A stretch of DNA of 64,000 bases from Microbacterium testaceum StLB037 (GCF_900104345.1 NZ_FNJN01000002.1:1-64000); one strand, 5' to 3'. Shown: positions 31,410 through 40,458, counted from the first letter of the stretch. The notes: a model not told the origin generated them from the letters alone. Numbers and translations: made by a program.

Positions 31410-31885
31410 TGGACGCGCTTCTCGGACTCGGCGTCGTTGTTCTCGTCGCCCGGGATGTGGACGTCGTTCACGTCGACGTTGACCTCGACGACCTCGAGGC
31501 CGACGAGACGGTTGATGGCACCGGCCACGCGGGCGCGGACCTGGTCGGCGACCTCCTGGATGGGGGCGCCGTACTCGACGACGATGGTGACGTCGGCGGC
31601 GGCCTGGGTCTCGCCGACCTCGACCTTGACGCCCTGCGTCAGGTCGGTGGCGTTGATGGCGTCGCGGATGGCGCCGAGGGCGCGGGCTCCGCCGCCGCCG
31701 AGGGCGTAGACGCCGTTGACCTCGCGGGCCGCGATGCCGGCGACCTTCGCGACGACGCCTTCGGCGATCGTGGTCTTGCCCTCGGTGTGGGCTTCCTGAC
31801 CGCGACCGGCGAGGGGACGGTTCACGCGCGACGCCGCCTGGGGGACGTTCTGCGCAGCGGGGGTGGTGGGGGCGTTCTCAGCCAT
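31406..31885 (-). CDS. Asp23/Gls24 family envelope stress protein
   Basis: A 159-residue protein with a full Asp23 domain (about residues 35-145): 'TTIAEGVVAKVAGIAAREVNGVYAL', 'VKVEVGETQAAADVTIVVEYGAPIQEVADQVRARVAGAI' and 'GLEVVEVNVDVNDVHIPG'. The N- and C-terminal tails are polar and probably disordered. It is the first gene of a six-gene operon and has a GAAAGG ribosome binding site. In firmicutes, Asp23 is an abundant protein coating the membrane during alkaline or cell-wall stress; the same is likely here. Confidence 0.88.
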   Translation of the reverse strand: MAENAPTTPAAQNVPQAASRVNRPLAGRGQEAHTEGKTTIAEGVVAKVAGIAAREVNGVYALGGGGARALGAIRDAINATDLTQGVKVEVGETQAAADVTIVVEYGAPIQEVADQVRARVAGAINRLVGLEVVEVNVDVNDVHIPGDENNDAESEKRVQ

Positions 31886-32152
31886 GTCCGTGCCTTTCGA
31901 ATGTCTGGACCCGGGTATCCGGGGTGGGCGCTTCGGCCTACATGACTAAGACGTACCGGGTGGGGGAATCGTCACGTCGGACTTGAAAAACTTCTGCGGA
32001 TCTGTATTCGCATGAATGCGAATGGCCGGAAACCGCAGGATTTCGGGACTGTGCACGTTCCCATGGCGACCGGGTCTCGGCATCCCCTCGTTCGGTCATT
32101 TCGTCGCGGAAGAGCGCGCCGCGGTGTCGGAGGCCCGGCGTACGCTCGACCC
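31886..32152. other. Divergent region between the Asp23 operon and fdhD, with a perfect palindrome
   Basis: The only clear signal in this gene-free stretch is ATTCGCAT-GA-ATGCGAAT (32006-32023), a perfect 8-base inverted repeat with a two-base centre, a likely regulator site. I could not identify a convincing promoter for the Asp23 operon. Confidence 0.45.
32141..32146 (+). promoter_or_regulatory. TACGCT -10 box upstream of the fdhD leader ORF
   Basis: TACGCT is followed by six bases and then the ATG at 32153, which opens a ten-codon frame ending one base before fdhD. Confidence 0.4.
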
Positions 32153-32185
32153 ATGTCCCCCTCAAGCTCTCGGATTCGGTCCTGA
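32153..32185 (+). CDS. Ten-residue upstream ORF before fdhD
   Basis: A ten-codon frame (M-S-P-S-S-S-R-I-R-S) runs from ATG 32153 to TGA 32183-32185; the fdhD ATG starts two bases after the stop (TGA-C-ATG). The start is six bases after a TACGCT -10 box. fdhD itself has no ribosome binding site, so re-initiation after this leaderless micro-ORF is plausible. Expression is inferred only. Confidence 0.35.
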   Translation: MSPSSSRIRS

Positions 32186-32186
32186 C

Positions 32187-33065
32187 ATGGGCCGCCTGAC
32201 CGCGTCGCGTCGCGTGACGCGCCTCACCCTCGACGGCGTGAACAGACAGCGGCCGGATGCCGTGGCCGTCGAAGAACCGCTCGAGATCCGCGTCGCCGGT
32301 ACGCCCCTGTCTGTGACGATGCGCACCCCCGGGCACGACGTCGAGCTGGCGGCCGGCTTCCTCGTGTCGGAGGGCGTCATCAGTCGCGGCGACGAGTTCG
32401 CCCGGGCGATCCACTGCGGCGGTCCCGGAACGGGCGGAGCCGACGGCAACACCTACAACGTGCTCGACCTCACGCTCGCACCCGGCGTGGAACTCCCCTC
32501 CCCCGACATCGCGCGTTCCTTTTACACGACGAGCTCGTGCGGAGTGTGCGGAACGGCGTCGATCGACGCGGTCGAGAAGGTGTCGAGCTACGACGTCGCC
32601 TCCGACGGCATCCGGATCCCCGCCCAGGACGTCGCTGCCTACCCCGATCGTCTGCGCGAGCAGCAGAAGACTTTCGACAAGACCGGCGGTCTGCACGGCG
32701 CCGCGCTGTTCGATGTCGCCAGCGGCGATCTTCTCGTCGCCCGCGAAGACGTCGGCCGGCACAACGCCGTCGACAAGGTCGTCGGCTGGGCCCTGCTGAA
32801 TGACCGCCTGCCCCTGCGCGGCACCGTGCTGCAGGTGTCGGGCCGCGTGAGCTTCGAGCTCGTGCAGAAGGCCGTGATGGCCGGCATCCCGATGCTCTCC
32901 GCCGTATCGGCGCCCTCATCGCTCGCGATCGAGCTCGCCGAGCGGGCGGGTCTCACCCTCGCCGCCTTCGTGCGGGGCAACAGCATGAACCTGTACACGC
33001 GGACGGATCGCATCATCGCGCCGTCCACAACCCCCGCGACGACCGATCTCGCGAGCGTACGCTGA
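32187..33065 (+). CDS. fdhD: FdhD sulfur-carrier protein for molybdoenzyme maturation
   Basis: A 292-residue FdhD that passes sulfur from a cysteine desulfurase to the bis-MGD cofactor of formate dehydrogenase-like enzymes. The CxxC of the active site is C118/C121 in 'SSCGVCGTASID'. Other blocks are 'EEPLEIRVAG', 'TPGHDVELAAGFLVSEGVI', 'GDLLVAREDVGRHNAVDKVVGWAL' and 'VSGRVSFELVQKAVMAGIP'. It lies 61 bases upstream of the YdeP/FdhF-type oxidoreductase, the likely client. The start ATG at 32187 matches the family N-terminus but has no ribosome binding site. Confidence 0.92.
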   Translation: MGRLTASRRVTRLTLDGVNRQRPDAVAVEEPLEIRVAGTPLSVTMRTPGHDVELAAGFLVSEGVISRGDEFARAIHCGGPGTGGADGNTYNVLDLTLAPGVELPSPDIARSFYTTSSCGVCGTASIDAVEKVSSYDVASDGIRIPAQDVAAYPDRLREQQKTFDKTGGLHGAALFDVASGDLLVAREDVGRHNAVDKVVGWALLNDRLPLRGTVLQVSGRVSFELVQKAVMAGIPMLSAVSAPSSLAIELAERAGLTLAAFVRGNSMNLYTRTDRIIAPSTTPATTDLASVR

Positions 33066-33126
33066 CGACCGAGTGCAGGGCGAGTGGATGCCACCACCCC
33101 TGCGCCGCAATCCACGGAGGGTGAAC

Positions 33127-35448
33127 ATGGGTGAATCGTTCGGGCTGATGACCGAGGAACCGCGCCAGGGAGGCCTCGGCCCGCAGGTCGAGGGCGAGTG
33201 GTCGAGCACCGGCCCCTACGAGCACCCCGCGGCCGGCTGGGGCGCCGCCCTCACCGTCGGCAAGGTGCTCTACCAGCAGCGCCAGCCGGTCGCCGGCACC
33301 AGAGCGATGTTCACGATGAACCACCCGAAGAGCGGTTTCGACTGCCCCGGGTGCGCCTGGCCCGACGACAAGGGCGTCACCCTCGACATCTGCGAGAACG
33401 GCATCAAGCACGTCACGTGGGAGATGACGCACAAGAGGGTCGGCAAGGAGTTCTTCGCCGAGCACTCGGTGACCGAGCTGTCGCGATGGAGCGACTTCGA
33501 GCTCGAGGACGCCGGTCGACTCGTCGGTCCGATGGTCTACGACGCCGAGACCGACCGCTACGTGCCGATCTCGTGGAACGACGCGTTCCGCACGATCGCG
33601 CAGCACCTCACCGCGCTCGACTCCCCCGACCAGGCCGCCTTCTACACCTCGGGCCGCCTCAGCAACGAGGCGTCGTTCCTCTACCAGCTGTTCGCGCGCG
33701 AGCTCGGGACCAACAACCTCCCCGACTGCTCGAACATGTGCCACGAGGGCTCGGGCCGTGGACTCACGGCATCCCTCGCCACCGGCAAGGGCACCGCCGA
33801 CCTCGAGGACTGGGAGAACGCCGACGCGCTGTTCATCCTCGGCGTCAACGCGGCTTCGAACGCGCCGCGCATGCTCACCAGCCTCGCCGAGGCGATCGAC
33901 CGCGGCGCCCAGGTCGTGCACGTGAACCCGCTGCGAGAGGTCGCCGGCACCCGCACGATCGTGCCGCACGAGATCGTCGACATGGCGACCTTCCACTCCA
34001 CCCCGACCAGCACGATGAACCTGCAGGTGCGCCCCGGCGGCGACCTCGCCCTCATCCGCGGCATGGCCAAGGTGGTCTTCGAAGCCTCGGCGACCGACCC
34101 CACCGCGATCGATCAGGCGTTCCTCGACCAGTACACCAGCGGACTCGACGAGTACCGCGCGATGGTCGAGGCGACGACGTGGGCCGAGCTTGTCGAGCAG
34201 GCGGGACTGACCGAGGCCGAGATCCGCGGAGCCGCGGCGGTGTACCTCGCCTCGGAACGCTGCGTCATCAGCTGGTGCCTCGGCGTCAGCCAGCACCAAC
34301 ACGGCGTCGACACCGTGCGCGAGATCGTCAACCTGCTGTTGCTGCGCGGAAACGTCGGGCGCAAGGGCACCGGCCCCTCGCCCGTGCGCGGCCACAGCAA
34401 CGTGCAGGGAAACCGCACCTGCGGCATCAACCACAAGCCCACCGAGGACTGGCTCGCCAAGCTCGACGAGGTCTGCGGCATCACCTCGCCCCGCGAGCCC
34501 GGCCTCGACACCGTGCACACGGTGGCGGCGCTGCACCGCGGCGACCTCAAGGTCTTCCTCGGCATGGGCGGCAACTTCGTGCGGGCCGCTCCCGACACCA
34601 CGCTCACCGCCGAGGGCATGGGCCGGTGCGAGCTGACGGTGCACGTGAGCACCAAGCTCAACCGCAGCCACCTCACCCACGGCAAGCAGGCGCTGATCCT
34701 GCCGTGCCTCGGCCGCACCGAGCGCGACGAGCAGGAGTCGGGACCCCAGTCGATCTCGACCGAAGACGCCATGAGCTCGGTCATGCTCTCGCTCGGGTCG
34801 CGCAAGCCCGCCTCGCCGCACCTGCTCAGCGAGCCCGAGATCATCGCGCGCATCGCCCGCGCCACCATGCCCGAGTCGGCGACGCCGTGGGAGTGGTACG
34901 TCGGCGACTACGACCGCATCCGCGACACGATGGCCAAGGTGCTGCCCGGCTTCGAGGGCTTCAACCAGCTCGTGCGCCAGCACTACGGCTTCCGCATCCC
35001 GCAGCCCGCGCGCGAGCGCGACTTCCAGACGCCGTCGGGCAAAGCCGAGTTCTCGCACGCCGAGCTGCCGAACGTCATCCCCGAAGAGGCCGATGTGCTC
35101 GTGCTGCAGACCATGCGTTCACATGACCAGTGGAACACCACGATCTACTCGGCCGACGACCGCTATCGCGGCGTGCGCAACATCCGCGAGCTCGTGTTCA
35201 TGAACCGGCGCGACATGAAGCAGCGCGGCATCGCCGAGGGCGACCTTGTCGACATCGTCGCCACTTCGCGCGACGGCTCGGTGCGCAGCGTCACGGCGTT
35301 CCGCGCCCTGGAGTACGACACCCCGCGCGGCAGCGCCGCGGGCTACTTCCCCGAGCTGAACGTGCTGCTCGGCCCCGACGACTACAGCCGTCAGAGCGAC
35401 CAGCCGCTGATGAAGGACATCCGGGTGCGCATCGCGAAGACGGCCTGA
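33127..35448 (+). CDS. YdeP/FdhF-family molybdopterin oxidoreductase
   Basis: A 773-residue bis-MGD enzyme of the YdeP-like branch of the formate dehydrogenase-H family. A CxxC (C73/C76 in 'FDCPGCAWPDD') replaces the four-cysteine Fe-S motif of classical FdhF. C205-H206 in 'CSNMCHEGSG' is at the position of the Mo-ligating Cys/Sec and its His. 'LRGNVGRKGTGPSPVRGHSNVQGNRTCG' and the C-terminal molybdopterin dinucleotide-binding domain ('QTMRSHDQWNTTIYS', 'RRDMKQRGIAEGDLVDI') are normal. GGAGG lies six bases before the ATG at 33127. There is no signal peptide, so it is cytoplasmic. The substrate is unproven; formate is one candidate, acid-resistance-linked roles another. Confidence 0.88.
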   Translation: MGESFGLMTEEPRQGGLGPQVEGEWSSTGPYEHPAAGWGAALTVGKVLYQQRQPVAGTRAMFTMNHPKSGFDCPGCAWPDDKGVTLDICENGIKHVTWEMTHKRVGKEFFAEHSVTELSRWSDFELEDAGRLVGPMVYDAETDRYVPISWNDAFRTIAQHLTALDSPDQAAFYTSGRLSNEASFLYQLFARELGTNNLPDCSNMCHEGSGRGLTASLATGKGTADLEDWENADALFILGVNAASNAPRMLTSLAEAIDRGAQVVHVNPLREVAGTRTIVPHEIVDMATFHSTPTSTMNLQVRPGGDLALIRGMAKVVFEASATDPTAIDQAFLDQYTSGLDEYRAMVEATTWAELVEQAGLTEAEIRGAAAVYLASERCVISWCLGVSQHQHGVDTVREIVNLLLLRGNVGRKGTGPSPVRGHSNVQGNRTCGINHKPTEDWLAKLDEVCGITSPREPGLDTVHTVAALHRGDLKVFLGMGGNFVRAAPDTTLTAEGMGRCELTVHVSTKLNRSHLTHGKQALILPCLGRTERDEQESGPQSISTEDAMSSVMLSLGSRKPASPHLLSEPEIIARIARATMPESATPWEWYVGDYDRIRDTMAKVLPGFEGFNQLVRQHYGFRIPQPARERDFQTPSGKAEFSHAELPNVIPEEADVLVLQTMRSHDQWNTTIYSADDRYRGVRNIRELVFMNRRDMKQRGIAEGDLVDIVATSRDGSVRSVTAFRALEYDTPRGSAAGYFPELNVLLGPDDYSRQSDQPLMKDIRVRIAKTA

Positions 35449-35507
35449 CGCCGAGAAGAGTCGAGGCCCCCGCCGAGCCGAGCCTGCCCCGCGGAGGCCG
35501 CGACCCC

Positions 35508-36503
35508 TCAGAGGTCGAGCTGCCAGAGAGCCTGCGTCGTCGTGACGCGCAACGCTTCGGCGGCGTCGGCGAGCGCGCGCTCGGCCCCGACGATCTCGCT
35601 CATCGAGAAGACGCGCGAGCCGACGGCGTCGGCGGCGACGACCCCCGCGATGACGACCGCCGGCACCCGGTGGCGCGCGGCGACCGAGAGCACGTGCCCC
35701 GGCCCCTTGCCCGCAAGGCTCGTGGCGTCGAACGCCCCCTCCCCGGTGAGGACCAGATCCGACTCGGCGAGCGCCTCGCTCAGCTCGAGCGCCTGCGCGA
35801 CGTAGGCCGCGCCGTCGACCACCTCGGCGCCGGCCGCGAGCAACGCGCCGGAGAGACCACCGGCGGCGCCCGACCTCGGCACGACCGAGACGTCGAGCCC
35901 GAAGCGCTCGGCCCAGTCCGCGGCATCCGCCCGCAGGCGCTCCGTCAGGCGCTCGACGAGCTCGACGTCGGCGCCCTTCTGCGGACCGAACACCTCGGCC
36001 GCGTGGACGAACGTCGTGGTCGTGTCGGTGAGCACCGTCACCTGCCCGGGAGCGAACGGCACGTGGTCGCCGAGCGCCTCGATCGCCGCGCGTCCGCCGT
36101 CGGTCGCCGCCACGCCGCCGGTGCCCACCACGATGCGGACCGACCCCGAGTCGAGCGCGAGCCCGATGAGCTCGCCGACGCCGCGTGTCGTCGCACCCCA
36201 GGGGTCGTTGGCCTCCGCTCCCCCGGCGAGGACGAGTCCGGATGCCGCCGCCGACTCGATCACGGCGGCTCGACCGTCGAGGCGCCAGGCCGCGCGCACG
36301 GGTGCGCCGAGCGGTCCCGTCACCTCGTCATGCACGTTGGCCCCGCCGAGGGCGTCGAGCGTTCCGTCTCCGCCGTCGGCCATCGGCACGATCGCGATCT
36401 CGGCACCCGGCCATCGGTCGCGCACGGCCAGGGCCATGGCATCCGCCGCCTCCCGCGCGGTCAGCGTGCCCTTGAACTTGTCGGGGGCGATGACGATGCG
36501 CAT
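35508..36503 (-). CDS. Glycerate kinase
   Basis: A 331-residue type II glycerate kinase (GlxK/GarK-like) that phosphorylates D-glycerate to 2- or 3-phosphoglycerate. Family blocks: 'RIVIAPDKFKGTLTAREAADAM', 'VPMADGGDGTLDAL', 'GTGGVAATDGGRAAIEALG', 'PRSGAAGGLSGALLAAGAEVVDG' and 'LVLTGEGAFDATSLAGKGP'. The ATG at 36503 follows GAGAGGA and starts directly at the conserved core. It is convergent with the molybdoenzyme gene and divergent from purL. It stands alone, so its pathway (serine/glyoxylate or glucarate) cannot be told. Confidence 0.9.
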   Translation of the reverse strand: MRIVIAPDKFKGTLTAREAADAMALAVRDRWPGAEIAIVPMADGGDGTLDALGGANVHDEVTGPLGAPVRAAWRLDGRAAVIESAAASGLVLAGGAEANDPWGATTRGVGELIGLALDSGSVRIVVGTGGVAATDGGRAAIEALGDHVPFAPGQVTVLTDTTTTFVHAAEVFGPQKGADVELVERLTERLRADAADWAERFGLDVSVVPRSGAAGGLSGALLAAGAEVVDGAAYVAQALELSEALAESDLVLTGEGAFDATSLAGKGPGHVLSVAARHRVPAVVIAGVVAADAVGSRVFSMSEIVGAERALADAAEALRVTTTQALWQLDL

Positions 36504-36684
36504 GGGCGTCCTCTCAGCGGGCTGCTGGCGGCGCAGCCCCGACCATCTTGCCCCGAGCAGCCGCACGGGCTCGGCGATCCGCACATCCTCAGCCCGGATG
36601 CCGGGAACCCGGCCGACTTTCCGAGGATCACCGAGGTTGCGCCCTCACGCTGCCGTCGACCCCGGGCATGTCGGCGCTCCCAAC

Positions 36685-36690
36685 TAGACT
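36685..36690 (+). promoter_or_regulatory. TAGACT -10 box for purL
   Basis: TAGACT fits TAnnnT and would start the purL transcript about 33 bases before its GTG, with GGAG (36717-36720) as ribosome binding site. I see no obvious purine-box operator. Confidence 0.4.
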
Positions 36691-36729
36691 GACTGGCGTC
36701 CGGCCCCTGCGATCTTGGAGCTCAGCCGC

Positions 36730-39069
36730 GTGACCACCCCGAACCCCGCCGCCCGTACCGCTCTTGCGGACACCGTCGACAACGCGATCGCCACTCCCGA
36801 GAAGGATCAGCCGTACGGCGCCCTCGGCCTCAAGAGCGACGAGTACGCGAAGATCCGCGAGATCCTCGGCCGCCGCCCCACCAGCGGCGAGCTGGCGATG
36901 TACTCGGTCATGTGGAGCGAGCACTGCTCCTACAAGTCGAGCAAGATCTACCTCCGTCAGTTCGGCCAGAAGGTCAGCGACGAGATGAAGACCCGCCTCA
37001 TGGTGGGCATGGGTCAGAACGCCGGCGTCGTCGACGTGGGCGACGGCTGGGCGGTGACCTTCAAGGTCGAGTCGCACAACCACCCCAGCTACATCGAGCC
37101 CTTCCAGGGCGCGGCCACCGGCGTCGGCGGCATCGTGCGCGACATCATCTCGATGGGCGCGCGCCCGGTCGCGGTCATGGACCAGCTGCGCTTCGGCGCG
37201 ATCGACCACCCCGACACCCCGCGCGTCGTGCACGGCGTGACCAGCGGCATCTCGTTCTACGGCAACTGCCTGGGCCTGCCGAACATCGGCGGCGAGACCG
37301 TGTTCGACGCGGTCTACCAGGGCAACCCGCTCGTCAACGCCCTCGCGGTCGGCGTCATGCGCCACGAAGACATCAAGCTCGCCAACGCCACGGGCGTCGG
37401 CAACAAGGTCGTGCTGTTCGGTGCCCGCACGGGCGGCGACGGCATCGGCGGCGCGAGCATCCTGGCATCCGACACCTTCGCCGACGGCGGACCCACCAAG
37501 CGCCCCGCGGTGCAGGTCGGCGACCCGTTCGCCGAGAAGGTGCTCATCGAGTGCTGCCTCGAGCTGTACCGCGACGACCTCGTCGAGGCCATCCAAGACC
37601 TCGGGGCCGCCGGCATCTCGTGCGCCACGAGCGAGCTCGCCGCCAACGGCGACAGCGGCATGAAGGTCGAACTGTCGAAGGTGCTGCTGCGCGACCCCTC
37701 GCTGACGCCCGAAGAGATCCTCATGTCGGAGTCGCAGGAGCGCATGATGGCGATCGTCGCGCCCGAGAAGCTCGACGCGTTCCTCGCCGTCGTCGGCAAG
37801 TGGGACGTCGAGACCAGCGTGCTCGGCGAGGTCACCGGAGACGGCCGCCTCGTCATCGACTGGTACGGCGAGCGCATCGTCGACGTCGACCCCTCGACCG
37901 TCGCGGTCGACGGCCCCGTCTACGAGCGACCTGTCGCGTACCCCACGTGGATCGACGCCCTTCAGGCCGACTCCGCAACGACACTGCCTCGCACGACCGA
38001 CAACGACGTGTTGCGCGACCAGTTCACGACCCTCGTCGCGAGCCCCAACCTCGCCGACACCTCGTGGATCACCAACCAGTACGACTACTACGTGCTCGGC
38101 AACACGGCGCTGAGCTTCCCCGACGACGCCGGCATGATCCGCGTCGATGAGGAGACCGGTCTCGGCTTCGCGATCGCGACCGACTGCAACGGCCGCTACA
38201 ACCAGCTCGACCCCTACAACGGCGCGAAGCTCGCCCTCGCCGAGGCGTACCGCAACGTCGCCGTCACGGGAGCGGTGCCCACGGCCGTCACCGACTGCCT
38301 CAACTTCGGCAGCCCCGAGAACCCCGAGGTCATGTGGCAGTTCAGCCAGGCCGTCGAGGGTCTGAGCGACGGCTGCCTCGAGCTCGGCATCCCGGTCACG
38401 GGCGGCAACGTCTCGTTCTACAACCAGACCGGCGACCAGCCGATCCACCCGACCCCGGTCGTGGGCGTTCTGGGCATCATCGACGACGTCGCCGCCCGCA
38501 TCCCCAGCGGATGGCAGGACGCCGGCGAGAACCTGTACCTGCTCGGCGTCACCGCCGACGAGCTCGACGGCTCGCAGTGGGCCGGCACGATCCACGACCA
38601 CCTCGGCGGCCGCCCGCCGAAGGTCGACCTCGGCATGGAGCGCAAGCTCGCCGAGCTGCTCCAGGCCGCAGGCTCCCAGTCGCTCGTCTCGAGCGCGCAC
38701 GACCTGTCGTCGGGCGGTCTCGCGCAGACCCTCGCCGAGGGCGTCATGCGCTTCGGCGTCGGCGCGCGCGTCTGGCTGACCGAGCTCATGGAGCGCGACG
38801 GCGTGGATGCCACGGCCGCCCTGTTCAGCGAGTCGACCGGCCGCGTGCTGGTGAGCGTGCCCCGCGAAGAAGACGTGAAGTTCCGCGGACTCTGCGACGG
38901 TCGCGGCTACCCGGTGCTGCGCATCGGCGTGACCGACGTCGAGCCCGGCACAGAAGCCACCCTCGAGATCCAGGACGTCTTCACCGTCCCCGTCTCGGAG
39001 CTGCGCCGCCTGTCGAACGAGACGCTACCCGCGGTCTTCGGGCCGACCGTCTCGGAGCCGGTGGCCTGA
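36730..39069 (+). CDS. purL: Phosphoribosylformylglycinamidine synthase subunit II
   Basis: A 779-residue PurL of the three-subunit type (with PurS and PurQ encoded elsewhere). It uses ATP and glutamine-derived ammonia to convert FGAR to FGAM in purine synthesis. The catalytic histidine is H65 in '[11 protein letters not shown]'. ATP/Mg2+ and fold blocks include '[28 protein letters not shown]', '[16 protein letters not shown]', '[18 protein letters not shown]', and in the second half '[13 protein letters not shown]' and '[13 protein letters not shown]'. I chose the GTG at 36730 over the TTG 15 bases upstream because GGAG is properly spaced. Neither purS nor purQ adjoins it. Confidence 0.95.
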   Translation: MTTPNPAARTALADTVDNAIATPEKDQPYGALGLKSDEYAKIREILGRRPTSGELAMYSVMWSEHCSYKSSKIYLRQFGQKVSDEMKTRLMVGMGQNAGVVDVGDGWAVTFKVESHNHPSYIEPFQGAATGVGGIVRDIISMGARPVAVMDQLRFGAIDHPDTPRVVHGVTSGISFYGNCLGLPNIGGETVFDAVYQGNPLVNALAVGVMRHEDIKLANATGVGNKVVLFGARTGGDGIGGASILASDTFADGGPTKRPAVQVGDPFAEKVLIECCLELYRDDLVEAIQDLGAAGISCATSELAANGDSGMKVELSKVLLRDPSLTPEEILMSESQERMMAIVAPEKLDAFLAVVGKWDVETSVLGEVTGDGRLVIDWYGERIVDVDPSTVAVDGPVYERPVAYPTWIDALQADSATTLPRTTDNDVLRDQFTTLVASPNLADTSWITNQYDYYVLGNTALSFPDDAGMIRVDEETGLGFAIATDCNGRYNQLDPYNGAKLALAEAYRNVAVTGAVPTAVTDCLNFGSPENPEVMWQFSQAVEGLSDGCLELGIPVTGGNVSFYNQTGDQPIHPTPVVGVLGIIDDVAARIPSGWQDAGENLYLLGVTADELDGSQWAGTIHDHLGGRPPKVDLGMERKLAELLQAAGSQSLVSSAHDLSSGGLAQTLAEGVMRFGVGARVWLTELMERDGVDATAALFSESTGRVLVSVPREEDVKFRGLCDGRGYPVLRIGVTDVEPGTEATLEIQDVFTVPVSELRRLSNETLPAVFGPTVSEPVA

Positions 39070-39087
39070 GGCCCGGGCTCCGGCCCT

Positions 39088-39130
39088 GCACCGCACCCCC
39101 GCACCCCCCGCACCCCCGCACCCCCGCACC
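39088..39130. repeat. GCACCCCC simple tandem repeat
   Basis: Four units of GCACCCCC, one of them with an extra C, start at 39093, 39101, 39110 and 39118, flanked by partial GCACC units. It is in the gap after purL, upstream of the small membrane protein gene. Such C-rich repeats can slip in replication. Confidence 0.7.
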
Positions 39131-39148
39131 GACGAGAGGAGACGCGCG

Positions 39149-39286
39149 ATGACCGATGAAGACGACGACATGACCGTGTTCAGCGACAAGCGTCAGAAGC
39201 GCGTCAAGATCACCGCGTGGGTCGTGATCGGCGCGCTCGTGCTCACCGGCGGCGGTGCGACGGTCATCTCGCTGATCCTCGGCTGA
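39149..39286 (+). CDS. 45-residue single-span membrane protein
   Basis: A small protein with an acidic start ('MTDEDDDMTVF'), a basic stretch ('DKRQKRVKI') and one transmembrane helix ('WVVIGALVLTGGGATVISLIL'). GAGAGGAGA (39134-39142) is an excellent ribosome binding site before the ATG. The charge pattern predicts the N-terminus inside. It is followed by the first 63-bp palindrome. I recognise no family. Coding is supported by the ribosome binding site, composition and clean membrane topology. Confidence 0.6.
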   Translation: MTDEDDDMTVFSDKRQKRVKITAWVVIGALVLTGGGATVISLILG

Positions 39287-39300
39287 ACCCCGCGATCCCC

Positions 39301-39363
39301 GCGTGAGGGGTCATCTCCTGTCGCCTGGCGAGCGCCTCGGCGACAGAAGATGACCCCTCACGC
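39301..39363. repeat. 63-bp palindromic intergenic element, copy A
   Basis: Starts GCGTGAGGGGTC, six bases, then TGTCGCCTGGCG; ends GACCCCTCACGC, with CGGCGACA in the right inner arm. The outer 12-base arms are perfectly complementary and the inner arms also pair, so the whole unit can form a long hairpin. It has the same length as copies at 43347 and 54163. Confidence 0.85.
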
Positions 39364-39431
39364 TTGTGACCCACCGGTCCCGCCGCTGCGGATTCCGGCT
39401 CGACACCCAGCCGCACGTCGGACCCCCGGCA

Positions 39432-39437
39432 TAGCAT
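39432..39437 (+). promoter_or_regulatory. TAGCAT -10 box for paralogue A
   Basis: TAGCAT lies seven bases before the GTG at 39445. The same TAGCAT box lies six bases before the GTG of the paralogous gene at 40471. Confidence 0.45.
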
Positions 39438-39444
39438 GGGGACC

Positions 39445-40437
39445 GTGGAACCGCTGATGGCCCTTCTGGTCGACTGGTGGTGGATCGGCCCGGCCGCGGC
39501 CGGTGCGGGCACCGTCGGCTGGCTCGGCGTGCGTCGTTCCCGCCAGCGGGCTCTTCCCGCGGGCACCACGACCACCACAGATCGCGCCGTTCGCGCCTGG
39601 TCGTCGCGCCCTCTCGGCAAGGCGGCCGCGCGCCGCCTCGAGCTCGACGCCGCCGTGCTCGATCTCCAGACCGCGCGCCATGCCGTCACCCGCGGCCGCG
39701 CCGACGTGAAGGTCGCCGACGCCGAAGTCGTGCGCGCCCAGGCCGAGCGGGCGGCATCCCGCATCCCGTCCGACGCGGTCGCCGCCGCGCGGGGGCGGTT
39801 GACCGACGCTCAGCGCGACCTTCGCGCCGCCCTGGCCGAGGTGCGCGCGCGCCGCGCCGGGGTGAAGGCCGCGAAGGCGATGCTCCCCGCTATCCGCTCG
39901 GGCAGCGCGCCGTTGCCGGTCGCCCGCCTGCTGGCGGAGCACGACGCGATCCTCGCGCGCTGGATGGCCTACGAGACCGACCCCGGGCTCGCAATCGACT
40001 ATCCGCAGATGAGCGACTCCCGCTCCCCCCTGCTCGCGGAGTTCCTCCGCGCGCACGAGAAAGCGCAGTGGCTCCGGCCGGCCTCGGTGCAGACGCGCCT
40101 GTCTCCCGCCGACTTCCTCGCCTACCGCGACGCCGTGCGCCGCACCGCTCACGCGTTCGACCGCGCCGAGCGAGCGGCCCGCCGCAGTGCCGGCGAGCAG
40201 CCGAGCGTCGAGGGTAACGACGCGTGGAGCCGCGTGGCATCCGACCTCGCCGAGACCGCCCAGCGCGCCCTCGCCCGCTCGATGGAGTCGGTGGGGCGTG
40301 CTGCCGCCCGCAACTGGAGCGAGCGGGGCGCGAGGCGTGCCCAGAAGAAGTCCCCGGATGCCGGGAGCCCGCCGCCGTCGAGCGGCCCGGTCTGGCCGCC
40401 GCCCGCACGCGACCGGCCGCCGGCGTCATCTTCCTGA
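39445..40437 (+). CDS. Membrane-anchored protein, paralogue A
   Basis: A 330-residue protein with one N-terminal transmembrane helix ('WWWIGPAAAGAGTVGWLGV'), a coiled-coil-like Ala/Arg-rich region (about residues 50-145) and a proline-rich tail. The region about residues 165-250 matches the neighbour at 40471: 'WMAYETDPGLAIDYPQMSDSR' against 'WLEYELDATKLITYPAMSDGR', and 'YRDAVRRTAHAFDRAERAARR' against 'YRDAVTDYEVAFDVAERDARR'. I do not recognise the family. I chose GTG 39445 over the ATG nine bases upstream because it aligns with the paralogue's start and with the -10 spacing. The basic region after the helix predicts a cytoplasmic body. Confidence 0.65.
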   Translation: MEPLMALLVDWWWIGPAAAGAGTVGWLGVRRSRQRALPAGTTTTTDRAVRAWSSRPLGKAAARRLELDAAVLDLQTARHAVTRGRADVKVADAEVVRAQAERAASRIPSDAVAAARGRLTDAQRDLRAALAEVRARRAGVKAAKAMLPAIRSGSAPLPVARLLAEHDAILARWMAYETDPGLAIDYPQMSDSRSPLLAEFLRAHEKAQWLRPASVQTRLSPADFLAYRDAVRRTAHAFDRAERAARRSAGEQPSVEGNDAWSRVASDLAETAQRALARSMESVGRAAARNWSERGARRAQKKSPDAGSPPPSSGPVWPPPARDRPPASSS

Positions 40438-40458
40438 GAACCGCTTGAGGCAGCGGCG

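Noticed and set aside
33013..35058. Long minus-strand frame opposite the molybdoenzyme
   Set aside because: Composition is typical of an antisense shadow, and the plus-strand protein is clearly conserved.
36628..38700. 690-codon minus-strand frame opposite purL
   Set aside because: Antisense shadow of purL with repetitive Val/Asp/Arg-rich sequence.
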